Assembly: GCF_003086695.1 (NCBI RefSeq)
Contig: NZ_CP025999.1
Coordinates: forward strand, 484,820 to 548,819
Direction of reading: 5' to 3'
Origin: Stenotrophomonas sp. SAU14A_NAIMI4_8
GTDB taxonomy: Bacteria; Pseudomonadota; Gammaproteobacteria; Xanthomonadales; Xanthomonadaceae
DNA: 64,000 nt
Below, in pieces: positions 1 to 11,263 of the stretch. Below the pieces are notes generated by a model. The model was not told where the DNA came from, did no database searches, and saw only the letters and a program-made list of their open reading frames with translations. How positions within the stretch are numbered: position 1 is the stretch's first letter; each line of letters begins with the position of its first letter. The position numbers and the translations under genes are program-made.

Positions 1-1089
1 CTGCTGGATGTGCGCGTGTCCGGACCGATGCCCGCCTTCACCGGCATGCTGGCCGAATGCCGGCAGGTGCTGCCGGTGGAAGACCCCGAATCGCAGCTGC
101 GCTGGTTGAACGAAACGCGCCTGGCGCTCAGTTTCCGCATGGCCATGGCCACGCTGGATGGCCGCCAGGGCGCGGTGGACAGCACCCGGCAACTGGCCGA
201 GCTGGCGCAGGCGGTGGTGATGACCGTGCTGGCCCTGGCCGAGGCCGACATGCACGCCGCGCACGGGCAGGTGCCGGGCGGGCGCTTTGCCATCATCGGC
301 TACGGCAGCCTGGGCGGGCTGGAACTGGGCTTCGGTTCCGATCTGGACCTGGTGTTCCTGCACGATCATCCCGCTGGCGTGGAAGCCAGCGATGGCCCGC
401 GCCCGCTGGAACCGGGGCGCTGGTATGCGCGCCTGGCGCAGAAGGTGATGGCGTTGCTGGGCGCGGTCACCGCTGCCGGCCGCCTGTACGACATCGACGT
501 GCGCCTGCGCCCCGATGGCGGCAAGGGCTCACTGGTGTCCTCGCTGGCCAGCTACACCGAATACCAGCGCGAGCGCGCATGGACCTGGGAACACCAGGCG
601 CTGGTGCGTGCGCGCGGCGTGGCCGGCGATGCCAGCCTGCTGGCCGATTTCGAACAGGTGCGCGCACAGACCCTGGGCCGCCTGCGCGACCAGGACACCC
701 TGTATGCCGACGTGCTGAAGATGCGTGGACGCATGCGCAGCGAACTGGACCGCAGCGATGCCGGCCGCTTCGACCTGAAGCAGGGGCGCGGTGGCGTGGT
801 GGATCTGGAATTCCTGCTGCAGACCGGCGTACTGGCGCGCAGCGCACAGCAGCCCGCGCTGCTGCAGCCGCGCGACACGCCCTCGCTGATTGATGCACTG
901 GCCGCGGCGGAATTCCTGCCTGTCGCTACCGCGCAGCAACTGCAGGGCGCGCATGCCGCGCTGCTGGATGTTGGCCTGGCTTGCACGCTGGATCGCCGCC
1001 CACGCCTGGCCCCGCCCACCCCCGCGATTGAAGACGCCTGCAGCGTGATTACCGCCGCGTGCGTGGCTGCAGGATTGCCGTTTGCGTGA
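1..1089 (+). CDS. glnE: Bifunctional glutamine synthetase adenylyltransferase/deadenylase, C-terminal part
   Basis: The reading frame is already open at base 1 and ends with TGA at 1089, so about 360 C-terminal residues of a roughly 940-residue enzyme are present. GlnE adds and removes AMP on glutamine synthetase in response to nitrogen status. The visible part is the adenylylating half: the nucleotidyltransferase signature G-F-G-S-D-L-D-L-V lies near 325-355, followed by the helical PII-uridylyltransferase-like domain with the conserved stretch [16 protein letters not shown] around 775-825. The 3' end is followed by a palindromic repeat array. The upstream half lies outside the window. Confidence 0.95.
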   Translation: MLDVRVSGPMPAFTGMLAECRQVLPVEDPESQLRWLNETRLALSFRMAMATLDGRQGAVDSTRQLAELAQAVVMTVLALAEADMHAAHGQVPGGRFAIIGYGSLGGLELGFGSDLDLVFLHDHPAGVEASDGPRPLEPGRWYARLAQKVMALLGAVTAAGRLYDIDVRLRPDGGKGSLVSSLASYTEYQRERAWTWEHQALVRARGVAGDASLLADFEQVRAQTLGRLRDQDTLYADVLKMRGRMRSELDRSDAGRFDLKQGRGGVVDLEFLLQTGVLARSAQQPALLQPRDTPSLIDALAAAEFLPVATAQQLQGAHAALLDVGLACTLDRRPRLAPPTPAIEDACSVITAACVAAGLPFA

Positions 1090-1131
1090 TCCGCGCCCGG
1101 CCGGGAACCCGCTCTGGGGAACCCGCGCTTG

Positions 1132-1662
1132 GTAGGTGCCAACCTTGGTTGGCACACGCGGAACCCGCAGGCCAACCAAGGTTGGCCACTACCGGGTCGT
1201 GTGGCCGGCCGGGAATGCGCTTTTGGTAGGTGCCAACCTTGGTTGGCACACGGAGACCCCGCAGGCCAACCAAGGTTGGCCCCTACCGGGTCATGCGGCC
1301 GGCCGGGAATGCGCTTTTGGTAGGTGCCAACCTTGGTTGGCACGCACGGAACCCGCAGGCCAACCAAGGTTGGCCACTACCGGGTCATGTGGCCGGCCGG
1401 GAACCCGCTTCTGGTAGGTGCCAACCTTGGTTGGCACGCACGGAACCCGCAGGCCAACCAAGGTTGGCCAGTACCGGGTCATGTGGCCGGCCAGGAATGC
1501 GCTCTTGGTAGGTGCCAACCTTGGTTGGCACACACGGAGCCCGCGGGCCAACCAAGGTTGGCCACTACCGGGTCATGTGGCCTGCCGGGAAATGTGCTTT
1601 TGGTAGGTGCCAACCTTGGTTGGCACACGGAGACCCCGCAGGCCAACCAAGGTTGGCCACTA
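1132..1662. repeat. Array of six paired GTAG palindromes, 94-bp period (SMAG/GTAG-REP type)
   Basis: Six units begin with GTAG at 1132, 1226, 1320, 1414, 1508 and 1602. Each unit has a forward hairpin (GTAG then GTGCCAACC/GGTTGGCAC) and, about 25 bp on, an inverted hairpin (GGCCAACC/GGTTGGCC) ending in CTAC. GTAG-headed imperfect palindromes are the hallmark of SMAG elements in Stenotrophomonas maltophilia, a REP class thought to be moved by RAYT transposases. Here they sit head-to-head as dimers and are tandemly amplified between glnE and a transporter gene. ORFs crossing the array are artefacts of the repeat. Confidence 0.85.
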
Positions 1663-1693
1663 CCGGGTCATGTGGCCAGGCGGGAACCCGCGC

Positions 1694-2257
1694 TCAGCGC
1701 AGCTCGCTGCGCAGCGGCGCCATCTTCCACAGCAACGCGCGGAACGGGGCCAGCAGGCACACGCCGATGGCCAGCTTCACGGCTAGGTCGCCGGCGGCCC
1801 AGCTCACCCACGGCAGGGTGGAACCGGCAAAAGCGATCGACCAGAAAATGGTGGTGTCCACCGTGGCGCTGCAGGTGGTGGCCACCATCGGTGCGCGCCA
1901 CCAGCTGCCACGGCGCAGGCGGTCGAACACGGTGATGTCCAGCAGCTGCGCCACGATGAAGGCCGAGCACGAGGCAATGGCTATGCGCGGGGTGGCCACC
2001 CACACCGACAGCACCACCGCCACCAGGAATCCGATCCACGCCACGCGGCGCGCCGGGCCGGGGCCGAAGCGGCGGTTGATCAGGTTGCTGACCAGGAACG
2101 CCACCGGGTAGCTGAAGGCACCCCAGGTCAGCCAGTCATTGATGGGGTACTGCACCAGTACGTTGGACAGCAGCACCACCGCGCCCATGGCCAGCACGGC
2201 CAGCACCAGGGCGCGCGCGGTCAGGGGAGCAAACACGGGGGCAGGACGCACGGACAT
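1694..2257 (-). CDS. VUT-family (YhhQ-like) queuosine precursor transporter
   Basis: 187 residues, largely hydrophobic with about five or six membrane segments. The pattern of conserved polar residues inside helices (NDWLTWGAFSYPVAFLVSN, AQLLDITVFDRLR, ATVDTTIFW) is that of the VUT/YhhQ family, which imports the queuosine precursors preQ0/preQ1 across the inner membrane. It is slightly shorter than E. coli YhhQ (about 220 residues). It is transcribed toward the GTAG array and away from glnE. The substrate is inferred from the family only. Confidence 0.8.
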   Translation of the reverse strand: MSVRPAPVFAPLTARALVLAVLAMGAVVLLSNVLVQYPINDWLTWGAFSYPVAFLVSNLINRRFGPGPARRVAWIGFLVAVVLSVWVATPRIAIASCSAFIVAQLLDITVFDRLRRGSWWRAPMVATTCSATVDTTIFWSIAFAGSTLPWVSWAAGDLAVKLAIGVCLLAPFRALLWKMAPLRSELR

Positions 2258-2371
2258 GGCGGGCGGGAAGGAAAAAGGAATCGGCCATTATCCCCCCGTA
2301 CCCACGCAACGCCAAAAACCGCCGTTCAGGCGGAGCGGCAGCCTCAGTACGGCGGGCTCAGTACTGCCGGC

Positions 2372-2872
2372 TTAGTACTGCGTGTTCCAGCCCTGCGATG
2401 CCGGCGCCGGTTCGGGAATATGGGTCAGCGGGCGGCCCTGCGCGTCACGCGCCATCAGCCCCTTCCGGCCTTCGGACGGGGTGTGGTCGAACTGCACCTG
2501 CTGCCCCACATGGAACAGCACCGACGGGTCACCTGCCTGGTTCGGCCAGCGCACCGCGGCGGTGTTGCCCGGCTGCCCTGGCTGCTGCAGCAGCACCTCG
2601 CGTTCGCCATCCACGTTGGTGCCGATGGACACCACCTGCATTGGCGGCGGCGCGCCGTTGGACGGTGCCGTGGGCGCCTGGCCCGGCGGGGGGTTGCGTG
2701 CGGCTTCGTCGGCGGCGGCCATGCTGGCCACCAGGCCGGGCGAAACATCCAGGCGTACCGGCTCCGGCGTGTTTTCCATGATGTGATAAACGCGCCGCGC
2801 ATCGGCAGGGGCGGTGGCCAGCAGGCCCATGGCCAGTGCCAGGGCGGCGGCAGTGCAGGGCAGGGTACGCAT
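2372..2872 (-). CDS. Hypothetical secreted protein
   Basis: 166 residues starting at MRTLPC. A GGAGGAA ribosome binding site 6-7 bases upstream of this ATG decides the start against the longer MEEQT form, which would place the SD sequence inside the gene. An N-terminal signal peptide ends near ADA-RRVYHI, so export to the periplasm is likely. The rest is Pro/Gln-rich with no cysteine in the mature part, and I do not recognise the family. It is convergent with nothing and lies alone between the transporter and the ELM1-like gene. Confidence 0.6.
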   Translation of the reverse strand: MRTLPCTAAALALAMGLLATAPADARRVYHIMENTPEPVRLDVSPGLVASMAAADEAARNPPPGQAPTAPSNGAPPPMQVVSIGTNVDGEREVLLQQPGQPGNTAAVRWPNQAGDPSVLFHVGQQVQFDHTPSEGRKGLMARDAQGRPLTHIPEPAPASQGWNTQY

Positions 2873-2977
2873 CGTCTGTTCCTCCATGGAGCGAGCGGGC
2901 GCGGGGCGGCCCCGCGTGGCCGATCATACCCAATGCCCGTGGCGGCGTTGTGCGGCCGGCACGGGCATGCCCCGGGG

Positions 2978-3943
2978 TCAGCCCAGCCCCAGCCGGGCCT
3001 TCACTTCGGCCGCCACCCGCGCGGTTTCGCGCAGCGGCTCGATGGCCGCGCACTGCCAGTCCAGCCAGCGCGGTTGCAGCCGCCCGCGTTCGCGCAGTTG
3101 CTGCTGGAAGCGCGCCAACCGGCCCTGCGCGGTATCGGCAAGCGCCACCGCCACCGGCAGCCGCGTGGCGCAGGCCTCAGAGAGCAGGTTCACCGAATCG
3201 GGCGACACCACCACCCGCTGTGCCCAGCCCAGCAGGCCGGCATAGGGGTTCACGCCATCGCCGCCGTCGCCCCAGATCACATGTGGCAGGTCGGCGAAGA
3301 TCGCGCGCAGGGTCTCGGCCAGTGCCGGCGGTGTGCGCCGCGAGGTGGTGGCCAGCAGGCTGCCGCCTTCGCTGCGCAGCTGTTCGGCCAGGGCCTGGAA
3401 CACGCGCACCATGCCGGCTTCGTCCCACGGCGCCAGCGACGTCGGCCCGCCCACCAGCAAGGCGGTGCGCGGGCCGGGCAGGGCATGGAAATCGGCGAAG
3501 GCGGCGCGGCCCAGGCTCAGCCAGTCATCGTCCACCGGGTTCAGGCTGCCCAGCAGGGTCAGCACGTTGCTGCCGCGCAGGGCATCGTGTTCGGGCACCA
3601 CCAGCAGATCCCAATGGCGGGCGGCAATGCGCGGGTCCAGGATCTGCACCACCTTGCTGCCACGTGCACGCAGCACACGCAGCGCGCCGGCGGCCTGGCG
3701 GCCACAGCCGATCGCAAGCGGCGGCGGTTCGGCGGCCAATGTCGCCAGTGTCTCGCCGAAACCGTGCACATCCCCGGGCAGGCGGCGCGGCGACAGCCAG
3801 CGCCACGGTGCGCGCGGCTGCAATACCAGCGGGCGGTGGGTGCCCAGGCGCAGCGCCGAAGCCAGCGCCACGGCCTGGCGCACATTGCCTGCACGGCCGT
3901 CCGTGATCGTCCACGGCGCGCTCGATCGTTTCACCATTGGCAT
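2978..3943 (-). CDS. ELM1/GtrOC1-family putative nucleoside-diphosphate-sugar glycosyltransferase-like protein
   Basis: 321 residues of the Mito_fiss_Elm1 (DUF1022) family found in many Proteobacteria. Family-like features are the N-terminal [14 protein letters not shown] motif, the middle [12 protein letters not shown] segment and the C-terminal [14 protein letters not shown] motif, which resembles the donor-binding loop of GT-B glycosyltransferases. The biochemical role in bacteria is not established. Divergently transcribed from rutE with about 125 bp between starts. A second ATG two codons later (3937) is possible. Confidence 0.75.
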   Translation of the reverse strand: MPMVKRSSAPWTITDGRAGNVRQAVALASALRLGTHRPLVLQPRAPWRWLSPRRLPGDVHGFGETLATLAAEPPPLAIGCGRQAAGALRVLRARGSKVVQILDPRIAARHWDLLVVPEHDALRGSNVLTLLGSLNPVDDDWLSLGRAAFADFHALPGPRTALLVGGPTSLAPWDEAGMVRVFQALAEQLRSEGGSLLATTSRRTPPALAETLRAIFADLPHVIWGDGGDGVNPYAGLLGWAQRVVVSPDSVNLLSEACATRLPVAVALADTAQGRLARFQQQLRERGRLQPRWLDWQCAAIEPLRETARVAAEVKARLGLG

Positions 3944-4067
3944 TAATTCGTTTCAGCCCTGCTGGGTGTTGCAACAGTCGCGACACTCTACACTGCGGCT
4001 CATTGTTTCGCGCCGCAGCCCCTGCGCTGCTTCGCCCTTTTCCCTGTTGCTGCCCTGGAGATCCACG

Positions 4068-4658
4068 ATGTCCCACGCGCTTGACGCTGCTGCACTGGAC
4101 CAGCTGTTCCGCACCGCCCGCACCCAGAACGCATTCACCGACAAGCCGGTGGACGACAGCCAGCTGCACGCGCTGTACGAACTGCTGAAGTGGGGCCCCA
4201 CCGCCGCCAACGGCAGCCCGGCGCGTTTCGTCTTCGTGAAGTCGGCCGAAGCCAAGGCCAAGCTGGCCCCGGCGCTGTCCGAAGGCAACCATGACAAGAC
4301 CCTGGCCGCGCCGGTCACCGTCATCGTGGCCTTCGACGAAGATTTCCACGAAAAGCTGCCCTACCTGTTCCCGCACACCGATGCCAAGGCCTGGTTTGAC
4401 GGCCCGCGTGAAGGCCGCCACGAAGGCGCGTTCCGCAACGGCAGCCTGCAGGGTGCGTACCTGATCCTGGCCGCGCGCGCGCTGGGCCTGGATGCCGGCC
4501 CGATGTCCGGCTTCGACAATGCCAAGGTGGACGAAGCGTTCTTCGCCGGCACCAGCATCAAGTCGAATTTCCTGGTCAACCTGGGTTACGGTGACCCCTC
4601 GGGCCTGTTCCCCCGTCTGCCGCGTCTGTCGTTCGACGAAGCGGCGCGCATCGCGTAA
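4068..4658 (+). CDS. rutE: RutE-type malonic semialdehyde reductase (nitroreductase family)
   Basis: 196 residues, exactly the usual length for RutE/HadB-type flavin reductases. The protein begins [14 protein letters not shown] and shows the nitroreductase FMN-binding pattern (an N-terminal ART-like segment, [37 protein letters not shown]). RutE reduces malonic semialdehyde to 3-hydroxypropionate in pyrimidine breakdown, but no other rut genes are nearby, so a general aldehyde/quinone or nitro-reductase role is equally possible. The ATG at 4068 follows a GGAG ribosome binding site; the upstream in-frame extension crosses the divergent promoter and is rejected. Confidence 0.85.
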   Translation: MSHALDAAALDQLFRTARTQNAFTDKPVDDSQLHALYELLKWGPTAANGSPARFVFVKSAEAKAKLAPALSEGNHDKTLAAPVTVIVAFDEDFHEKLPYLFPHTDAKAWFDGPREGRHEGAFRNGSLQGAYLILAARALGLDAGPMSGFDNAKVDEAFFAGTSIKSNFLVNLGYGDPSGLFPRLPRLSFDEAARIA

Positions 4659-4741
4659 GTCGCTGTCTCGGTTTCGGCCCAGCCACCTTGGCGGGCCCCT
4701 GCTGCACCGTGTACCCACCCTACGATCCGGAGAGTTTCCTG

Positions 4742-5449
4742 ATGAGCGCCACCCGTAAACTGCTGCTGCCGCTGGCCCTGACCCTGGCCATTGCCGCCTG
4801 CTCGAAGCCGGCCGACACCGCTGCCCCGGCCGCCGATGCCGCCGCCCCGGCCACCACCGAACAGGCTGCCACCCCGGCCGCCGACGCTGCTGCTGCTGCC
4901 CCGGCTGCTGAAGCGATCCAGATCGCCTCGGGCACCTACAAGCTGGACCCGAGCCACACCGACGTGCTGGCCCAGTGGAGCCACTTCGGCTTCTCCAACC
5001 CCAGCGCCCACTTCGGCAACGTGGAAGGCACCCTGGTGTACGACGCCGCCGACGTGACCAAGAGCACCGTGGAAGTGAAGCTGCCGCTGAGCGGCCTGAA
5101 CAGCTTCACCGCCAAGTTCGACGAACACCTGAAGAGCGCCGATTTCTTCGACGCCGCCAAGTTCGCCGATGCCACCTTCAAGAGCACCAAGGTTGAAGCG
5201 GCCGGCACCAACAAGCTGACTGTCACCGGCGACCTGACCATCAAGGGCATCACCAAGCCGGTCACCCTGGACGTGACCATCAACGGCGGTGGCGAGCACC
5301 CGATGGCCAAGGTGCCGGCGGCGGGCTTCGACGCCACCACCACCCTGAAGCGCAGCGACTTCGGCGTGGGCGCGTACGCCCCGAACGTGAGCGATGAAGT
5401 GAAGATCCGCATCACCACCGAAGCCACCGGCGAAAAGCCGGCCGCTTGA
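4742..5449 (+). CDS. YceI-family lipid-binding lipoprotein
   Basis: 235 residues. The N-terminus is a lipoprotein signal with lipobox LAIAAC (Cys20), followed by an Ala/Pro-rich linker of about 35 residues and then a YceI lipocalin-like beta-barrel (YKLDPSHTDVLAQWSHFGFS, LTVTGDLTIKGITKPVTLDV). YceI proteins bind polyisoprenoid-type lipids in the periplasm; their physiological role is often stress-related. Monocistronic: rutE ends 84 bp upstream and a strong rho-independent terminator follows at once. Confidence 0.9.
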   Translation: MSATRKLLLPLALTLAIAACSKPADTAAPAADAAAPATTEQAATPAADAAAAAPAAEAIQIASGTYKLDPSHTDVLAQWSHFGFSNPSAHFGNVEGTLVYDAADVTKSTVEVKLPLSGLNSFTAKFDEHLKSADFFDAAKFADATFKSTKVEAAGTNKLTVTGDLTIKGITKPVTLDVTINGGGEHPMAKVPAAGFDATTTLKRSDFGVGAYAPNVSDEVKIRITTEATGEKPAA

Positions 5450-5480
5450 TGTAACCCGCTCACTCGTCGTGAGAAGGCAG

Positions 5481-5511
5481 AAGGCCCGCTGAAAAGCGGG
5501 CCTTCTTTTTT
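5481..5511 (+). terminator. Rho-independent terminator after the YceI gene
   Basis: A GC-rich stem AAGGCCCGCT/AGCGGGCCTT with a GAAA-type loop is followed by CTTTTTT. It lies 31 bp after the stop codon. Confidence 0.92.
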
Positions 5512-5526
5512 GGGGAAACCGCTTTG

Positions 5527-5947
5527 GTAGGGGCCAACCTTGGTTGGCACGCCGATAATCCCGTGGGCCAACCAAGGTTGGCCACTACCGGGTCATGGCC
5601 GCCGGAATTCGCTTTGGTAGGTGCCAACCTTGGTTGGCACGCCGGTAATCCCGTGGGCCAACCAAGGTTGGCCCCTACCGGGCCATGGCCGCCGGAATTC
5701 GCTTTGGTAGGTGCCAACCTTGGTTGGCACGCCGGTAATCCCGTGGGCCAACCAAGGTTGGCCCCTACCGGGTCATGGCCGCCGGAATTCGCTTTGGTAG
5801 GGGCCAACCTTGGTTGGCACGCCTGTGATCCCGTGGGCCAACCAAGGTTGGCCACTACCGGGCCATGGCCGCCGGAATTCGCTTTGGTAGGTGCCAACCT
5901 TGGTTGGCACGCCTGTGATCCCGTGGGCCAACCAAGGTTGGCCCCTA
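5527..5947. repeat. Array of five paired GTAG palindromes, 90-bp period (SMAG type)
   Basis: Units start with GTAG at 5527, 5617, 5707, 5797 and 5887. The hairpin arms (GCCAACC/GGTTGGC, forward then inverted ending CTAC) are the same family as the array at 1132-1662, but the spacer sequences differ and the period is 90 rather than 94 bp. The array therefore looks like an independent local amplification of the same dimer. Confidence 0.85.
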
Positions 5948-6013
5948 CCGGGTCATGGCCGCCGAAACCCGCTTTGGCACGCGCGCCATGTCATGGCCAC
6001 CGTACCCCTGCAA

Positions 6014-6415
6014 TCACCGCTGCGCGATCAACCATGCGGCGCATGCGTCGCTCGGGCTCTGCTTGGCCTTCACGGTCATGCCGCTTACCCGCACGAAGGT
6101 CTGCGCGGCCTGCGCTACCACCTGGCGGGCGATCAGGGCGGCCTGCTTGGTGGCGGCCTGCTGCTTGCGCAGCTGCACGATGTGCACCGACGGGCGGCCC
6201 ACCGGTGCGTACTTCTGGTCGCGGCGCAGCACGTCGGCCACCTGGGCCACTTCGAATTCGGCCTGCAGGTAGCGGTGCTCGGCGTCCAGCAGTTCGCGCA
6301 GCGGCGCGCGCAGGGCGGCGGCGTCGGCGAAGGCGGCCAGGGCGGTATCGCAGGCGGCGTCATCGGCGAAACGGGTACGCAGCTTGTCGATGCCGGCCAG
6401 GGTCAGTTTGCCCAT
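6014..6415 (-). CDS. Conserved-looking hypothetical protein, helical
   Basis: 133 residues, strongly alpha-helical and rich in Ala, Arg and Gln (for example LRELLDAEHRYLQAEFEVAQVADVLRRD is one predicted helix, quoted in part). No signal peptide or membrane segment. I do not recognise a family. The start MGKLTLAGIDKL is the only ATG before the frame closes. It is transcribed away from the siderophore-interacting operon's 3' end, with a palindromic element (6457-6495) between them. Confidence 0.6.
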   Translation of the reverse strand: MGKLTLAGIDKLRTRFADDAACDTALAAFADAAALRAPLRELLDAEHRYLQAEFEVAQVADVLRRDQKYAPVGRPSVHIVQLRKQQAATKQAALIARQVVAQAAQTFVRVSGMTVKAKQSPSDACAAWLIAQR

Positions 6416-6456
6416 GGTGGGGCCTCACAGGTGCGGGAAAGGAGCGCGATTGTAGC

Positions 6457-6495
6457 GGGGTCAGATCCCTTTCCTGCGGAAAGGGCTCTGACCCC
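6457..6495. repeat. GGGGTCAG palindromic element
   Basis: A near-perfect inverted repeat: GGGGTCAGATCCCTTT on the left pairs with AAAGGGCTCTGACCCC on the right around a short loop. A second member with the same outer arms is at 60140-60180. Neither starts with GTAG, so this is a different palindromic family from the SMAG arrays. Here it sits between two convergent or tandem 3' ends and could also act as a terminator. Confidence 0.75.
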
Positions 6496-6501
6496 ACATC
6501 A

Positions 6502-7299
6502 TCAATCGCCGTCGGTTTCGTCCGGGTGGGCCTTCCAGTAGCCGGTGGAACGAATCCAGTCGCGCGGTACGCCCAGGTGGCCTTCCAGGAACTTGCGCAT
6601 CATGCGCGCGCGGCGCGATTCGGTGGCGATCCAGTAGAAGGTGTCACCGTCGGGGGCTTCGAAATCGGTGAACTGGTCTTCCAGCAGGGTGCTGGTGGCG
6701 GCCGGGAAGCCGTTGCGCTCCAGCCAGTGGATGCGCACGTTTTCGTACTGCGGCAGGTCCTGACGCTCGTCTTCGTCGCTCACTTCAATCCACGCCTGCA
6801 CTTCGGCGTGCTCGGGCAGCACGTCCAGCCAGCGGGCGATGGCCGGCAGCGCGGTTTCATCGCCAATCAGCACGTAGGCATCGTAGGTGTCGGCCACCAC
6901 GAACGAGCCGCGCGGGCCGCCGATGGCCAGGGTGTCGCCCGGCTGCGCGCGCTGTGCCCACGGCCCGGCAATGCCCTGGTCGTGCAGCACGAAGTCGATG
7001 GCCAGTTCGCCGGTTTCGTGGTCCCACCAGCGCGGGGTGTAATCGCGCGCCGGCGAATGTTCCTTGCCCTCGGGGTAGCGCGGGCCCTCGGCGGTCATGG
7101 TGGGCAGCACCATCTCGCCGCTGCTGTTGGGGAAGAACAGCTTGATATGGTCGTCGGCGCCGGGCGAATCGAAACCGGCCAGGTCGGCACCGCCCAGCAC
7201 CACGCGGCGCATGTGCGGGGTTACGGTTTCGGTGCGCAGCACGGTCAGCTGGCGGAAGCGCACATCCAGGCGCAGTCGCTTGTTTTCATGGTCGGTCAT
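6502..7299 (-). CDS. Siderophore-interacting protein (FAD-dependent ferric-siderophore reductase family)
   Basis: 265 residues starting at MTDHENKRLRL. The N-terminal FAD-binding barrel has the motif HMRRVVLGG and the RDYTPR flavin-binding signature; the C-terminal half has YVLIGDETALPAIARWL and ends with YWKAHPDE, typical of the SIP/ViuB family. These cytosolic enzymes release iron by reducing ferric siderophores. The PadR regulator gene lies 63 bp upstream on the same strand, so the two are probably one operon. A longer start 14 codons upstream is less likely, because an AGGT sequence precedes this ATG. Confidence 0.88.
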   Translation of the reverse strand: MTDHENKRLRLDVRFRQLTVLRTETVTPHMRRVVLGGADLAGFDSPGADDHIKLFFPNSSGEMVLPTMTAEGPRYPEGKEHSPARDYTPRWWDHETGELAIDFVLHDQGIAGPWAQRAQPGDTLAIGGPRGSFVVADTYDAYVLIGDETALPAIARWLDVLPEHAEVQAWIEVSDEDERQDLPQYENVRIHWLERNGFPAATSTLLEDQFTDFEAPDGDTFYWIATESRRARMMRKFLEGHLGVPRDWIRSTGYWKAHPDETDGD

Positions 7300-7362
7300 G
7301 TCAGTACCTGTAGCGGTAAGGTCGCGCGGGGCGCGCGGCAAAGGGGGAAGACCTGGCGGGCG

Positions 7363-7926
7363 TCAGTCTGGCTCGGTCGGGGTGATCGGCAGCGGTCCAT
7401 CGCCCAGGGATCCGTTCAACAACGCGGCGGCGTGCTGCAGGTGGGCGGCCACCTGTTCGGCCTCGCCTTCGCTCCAGCGGCCGTGGTGGCGCACCAGCGC
7501 CTGCTTGAACTCGCGCAGGGCCGCGGCCAGCGGCGCCGGCAGCGAGGCCTTGGTGATCTCGCGGGCGCGGTCGAACGCGCGGCGCTGGGCCAGCCGCACC
7601 TGCGGCCGCTGCACCTTCAGTTCGAATTCGCCGGCGGCGGTGATGCGGAACACGCGGCGGCCATCTTCTTCGTGCGATTCCACCCAGCCGGCCTGCTCGA
7701 AGCTGGCCAGCAGCGGGTACATGGTGCCGGCGCTGGGCGTGTAGGCCTGCATGAACAAGCCGCTGATGTGCTGGATCAGCTCGTAGCCGTGGCGCGGCTG
7801 TTCGCCAATCAGGGCCAGCACCAGCAGGCGCAGGTCGCCACGGCTCAGCACGCGCGGCTGGCCATTGCGGCGGGGCACTTCGGGGGATGGGGCCGGGCGG
7901 GCCCGCAGGGTAGCGGATCGGCTCAT
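7363..7926 (-). CDS. PadR-family transcriptional regulator
   Basis: 187 residues. The central part is a PadR winged helix (LLVLALIGEQPRHGYELIQHI, then SAGTMYPLLASFEQAGWV and RRVFRITAAGEFEL), followed by a helical dimerisation domain. In many Proteobacteria such PadR proteins sit with siderophore-interacting protein genes and repress them together with themselves. Here the gene is promoter-proximal to the siderophore-interacting protein. The start MSRSATLRARP was chosen because two palindromic operator-like boxes lie directly upstream of it; the longer frame would run through them. Confidence 0.88.
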   Translation of the reverse strand: MSRSATLRARPAPSPEVPRRNGQPRVLSRGDLRLLVLALIGEQPRHGYELIQHISGLFMQAYTPSAGTMYPLLASFEQAGWVESHEEDGRRVFRITAAGEFELKVQRPQVRLAQRRAFDRAREITKASLPAPLAAALREFKQALVRHHGRWSEGEAEQVAAHLQHAAALLNGSLGDGPLPITPTEPD

Positions 7927-7928
7927 TT

Positions 7929-7964
7929 CGATATATCGGTAACGAGTGCGCAAACGATATATCG
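7929..7964. promoter_or_regulatory. Two CGATATATCG operator boxes upstream of padR
   Basis: The 10-bp perfect palindrome CGATATATCG occurs at 7929-7938 and again at 7955-7964, centres 26 bp apart (about two and a half turns), immediately before the padR start. Repeated AT-centred palindromes of this sort are usual PadR binding sites, so autorepression of the padR-SIP operon is inferred. Confidence 0.7.
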
Positions 7965-7966
7965 AT

Positions 7967-8503
7967 AAGCCGGACCGGACAAGTCCAGATTCGGGCCAAA
8001 CCCATGCTGCATTCAGGCCACGGCGGCCCCAACGAGAGAACCCACCGCAAAGCTGCGGTGGGTTCTGGGCGAAGCAGCTGCGGCGCCAGGTGGCGGGCGC
8101 CGCAGGGGAAGGGGCTGCCTGCGCGGTGCAGCTTCCCGCCCGGCCCACGGCCAATCCAGAGGCAGGCGCGACATGTTGGCGGCGGTTCATCGCCAGCCGC
8201 CAGAACGCCCCTACAACGGCGCAGGCCTTGCCCTACAACGGTCATCGCCAGCGGTAACACTGCGTCCTGCCGATGCACCCAGCGGTGCAGAAGCGACACC
8301 GGGGCAGGGGGCCTGCCGCCCGCAGGTGCCTGAAAAACCAGACTGTCCGGCGCCGGGACAGCCCGGGACAGGCCTTGCGGACACAGGCCAAACGCCTCCA
8401 TACGGCAGCGTAGCGAAGTGACGAAAGCCCTTGGTGCGCTACACTTTGCGGTCTAGAAATCTATACAACAGTCGCGCGCGTGCGTGCGGTAATGGGAGCG
8501 CTA
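7967..8503. other. Intergenic region between padR and aceE
   Basis: About 540 bp without a convincing gene; the ORFs here lack ribosome binding sites and have biased composition. It contains a perfect 11-bp-stem hairpin at 8039-8064 (AACCCACCGCA/TGCGGTGGGTT, 4-base loop) with no T-run, and a short direct repeat CCTACAACGG near 8211 and 8231. The last 70 bp carry the probable aceE promoter. Confidence 0.6.
8431..8459 (+). promoter_or_regulatory. Possible sigma-70 promoter of aceE
   Basis: TTGGTG at 8431 and TAGAAA at 8454 are separated by 17 bp and lie 45 bp upstream of the aceE ATG in a locally AT-richer stretch. Assigned by eye only. Confidence 0.35.
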
Positions 8504-11191
<2,688 letters not shown>

Positions 11192-11200
11192 TTATTAAGA

Positions 11201-11229
11201 AAGGGGCAGCGAAAGCTGCCCCTTTTTTT
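11201..11229 (+). terminator. Rho-independent terminator of aceE
   Basis: AAGGGGCAGC, loop GAAA, GCTGCCCCTT, then a run of T, 10 bp after the aceE stop. Confidence 0.93.
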
Positions 11230-11263
11230 ATGGATTTAGTGTGCACAGACAGGGAGTGTGCAA

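Noticed and set aside
1132..1662. Coding tandem-repeat protein
   Set aside because: Open frames of 60-270 codons across the array reflect a period of 94 bp without stops in some frames; the hairpins identify it as a GTAG-REP array.
2420..3946. 508-codon plus-strand frame
   Set aside because: It is antisense to the secreted-protein and ELM1-like genes, with His/Gln/Arg-rich low-complexity translation typical of high-GC shadow frames.
5524..7968. 814-codon plus-strand frame
   Set aside because: It runs through the GTAG array and then antisense to the siderophore-interacting and PadR genes; the beginning is translated repeat.
8039..8064. Terminator downstream of padR promoter region
   Set aside because: The 11-bp perfect stem has no T-run on either strand and no gene ends nearby, so it is noted only as a hairpin in the intergenic entry.
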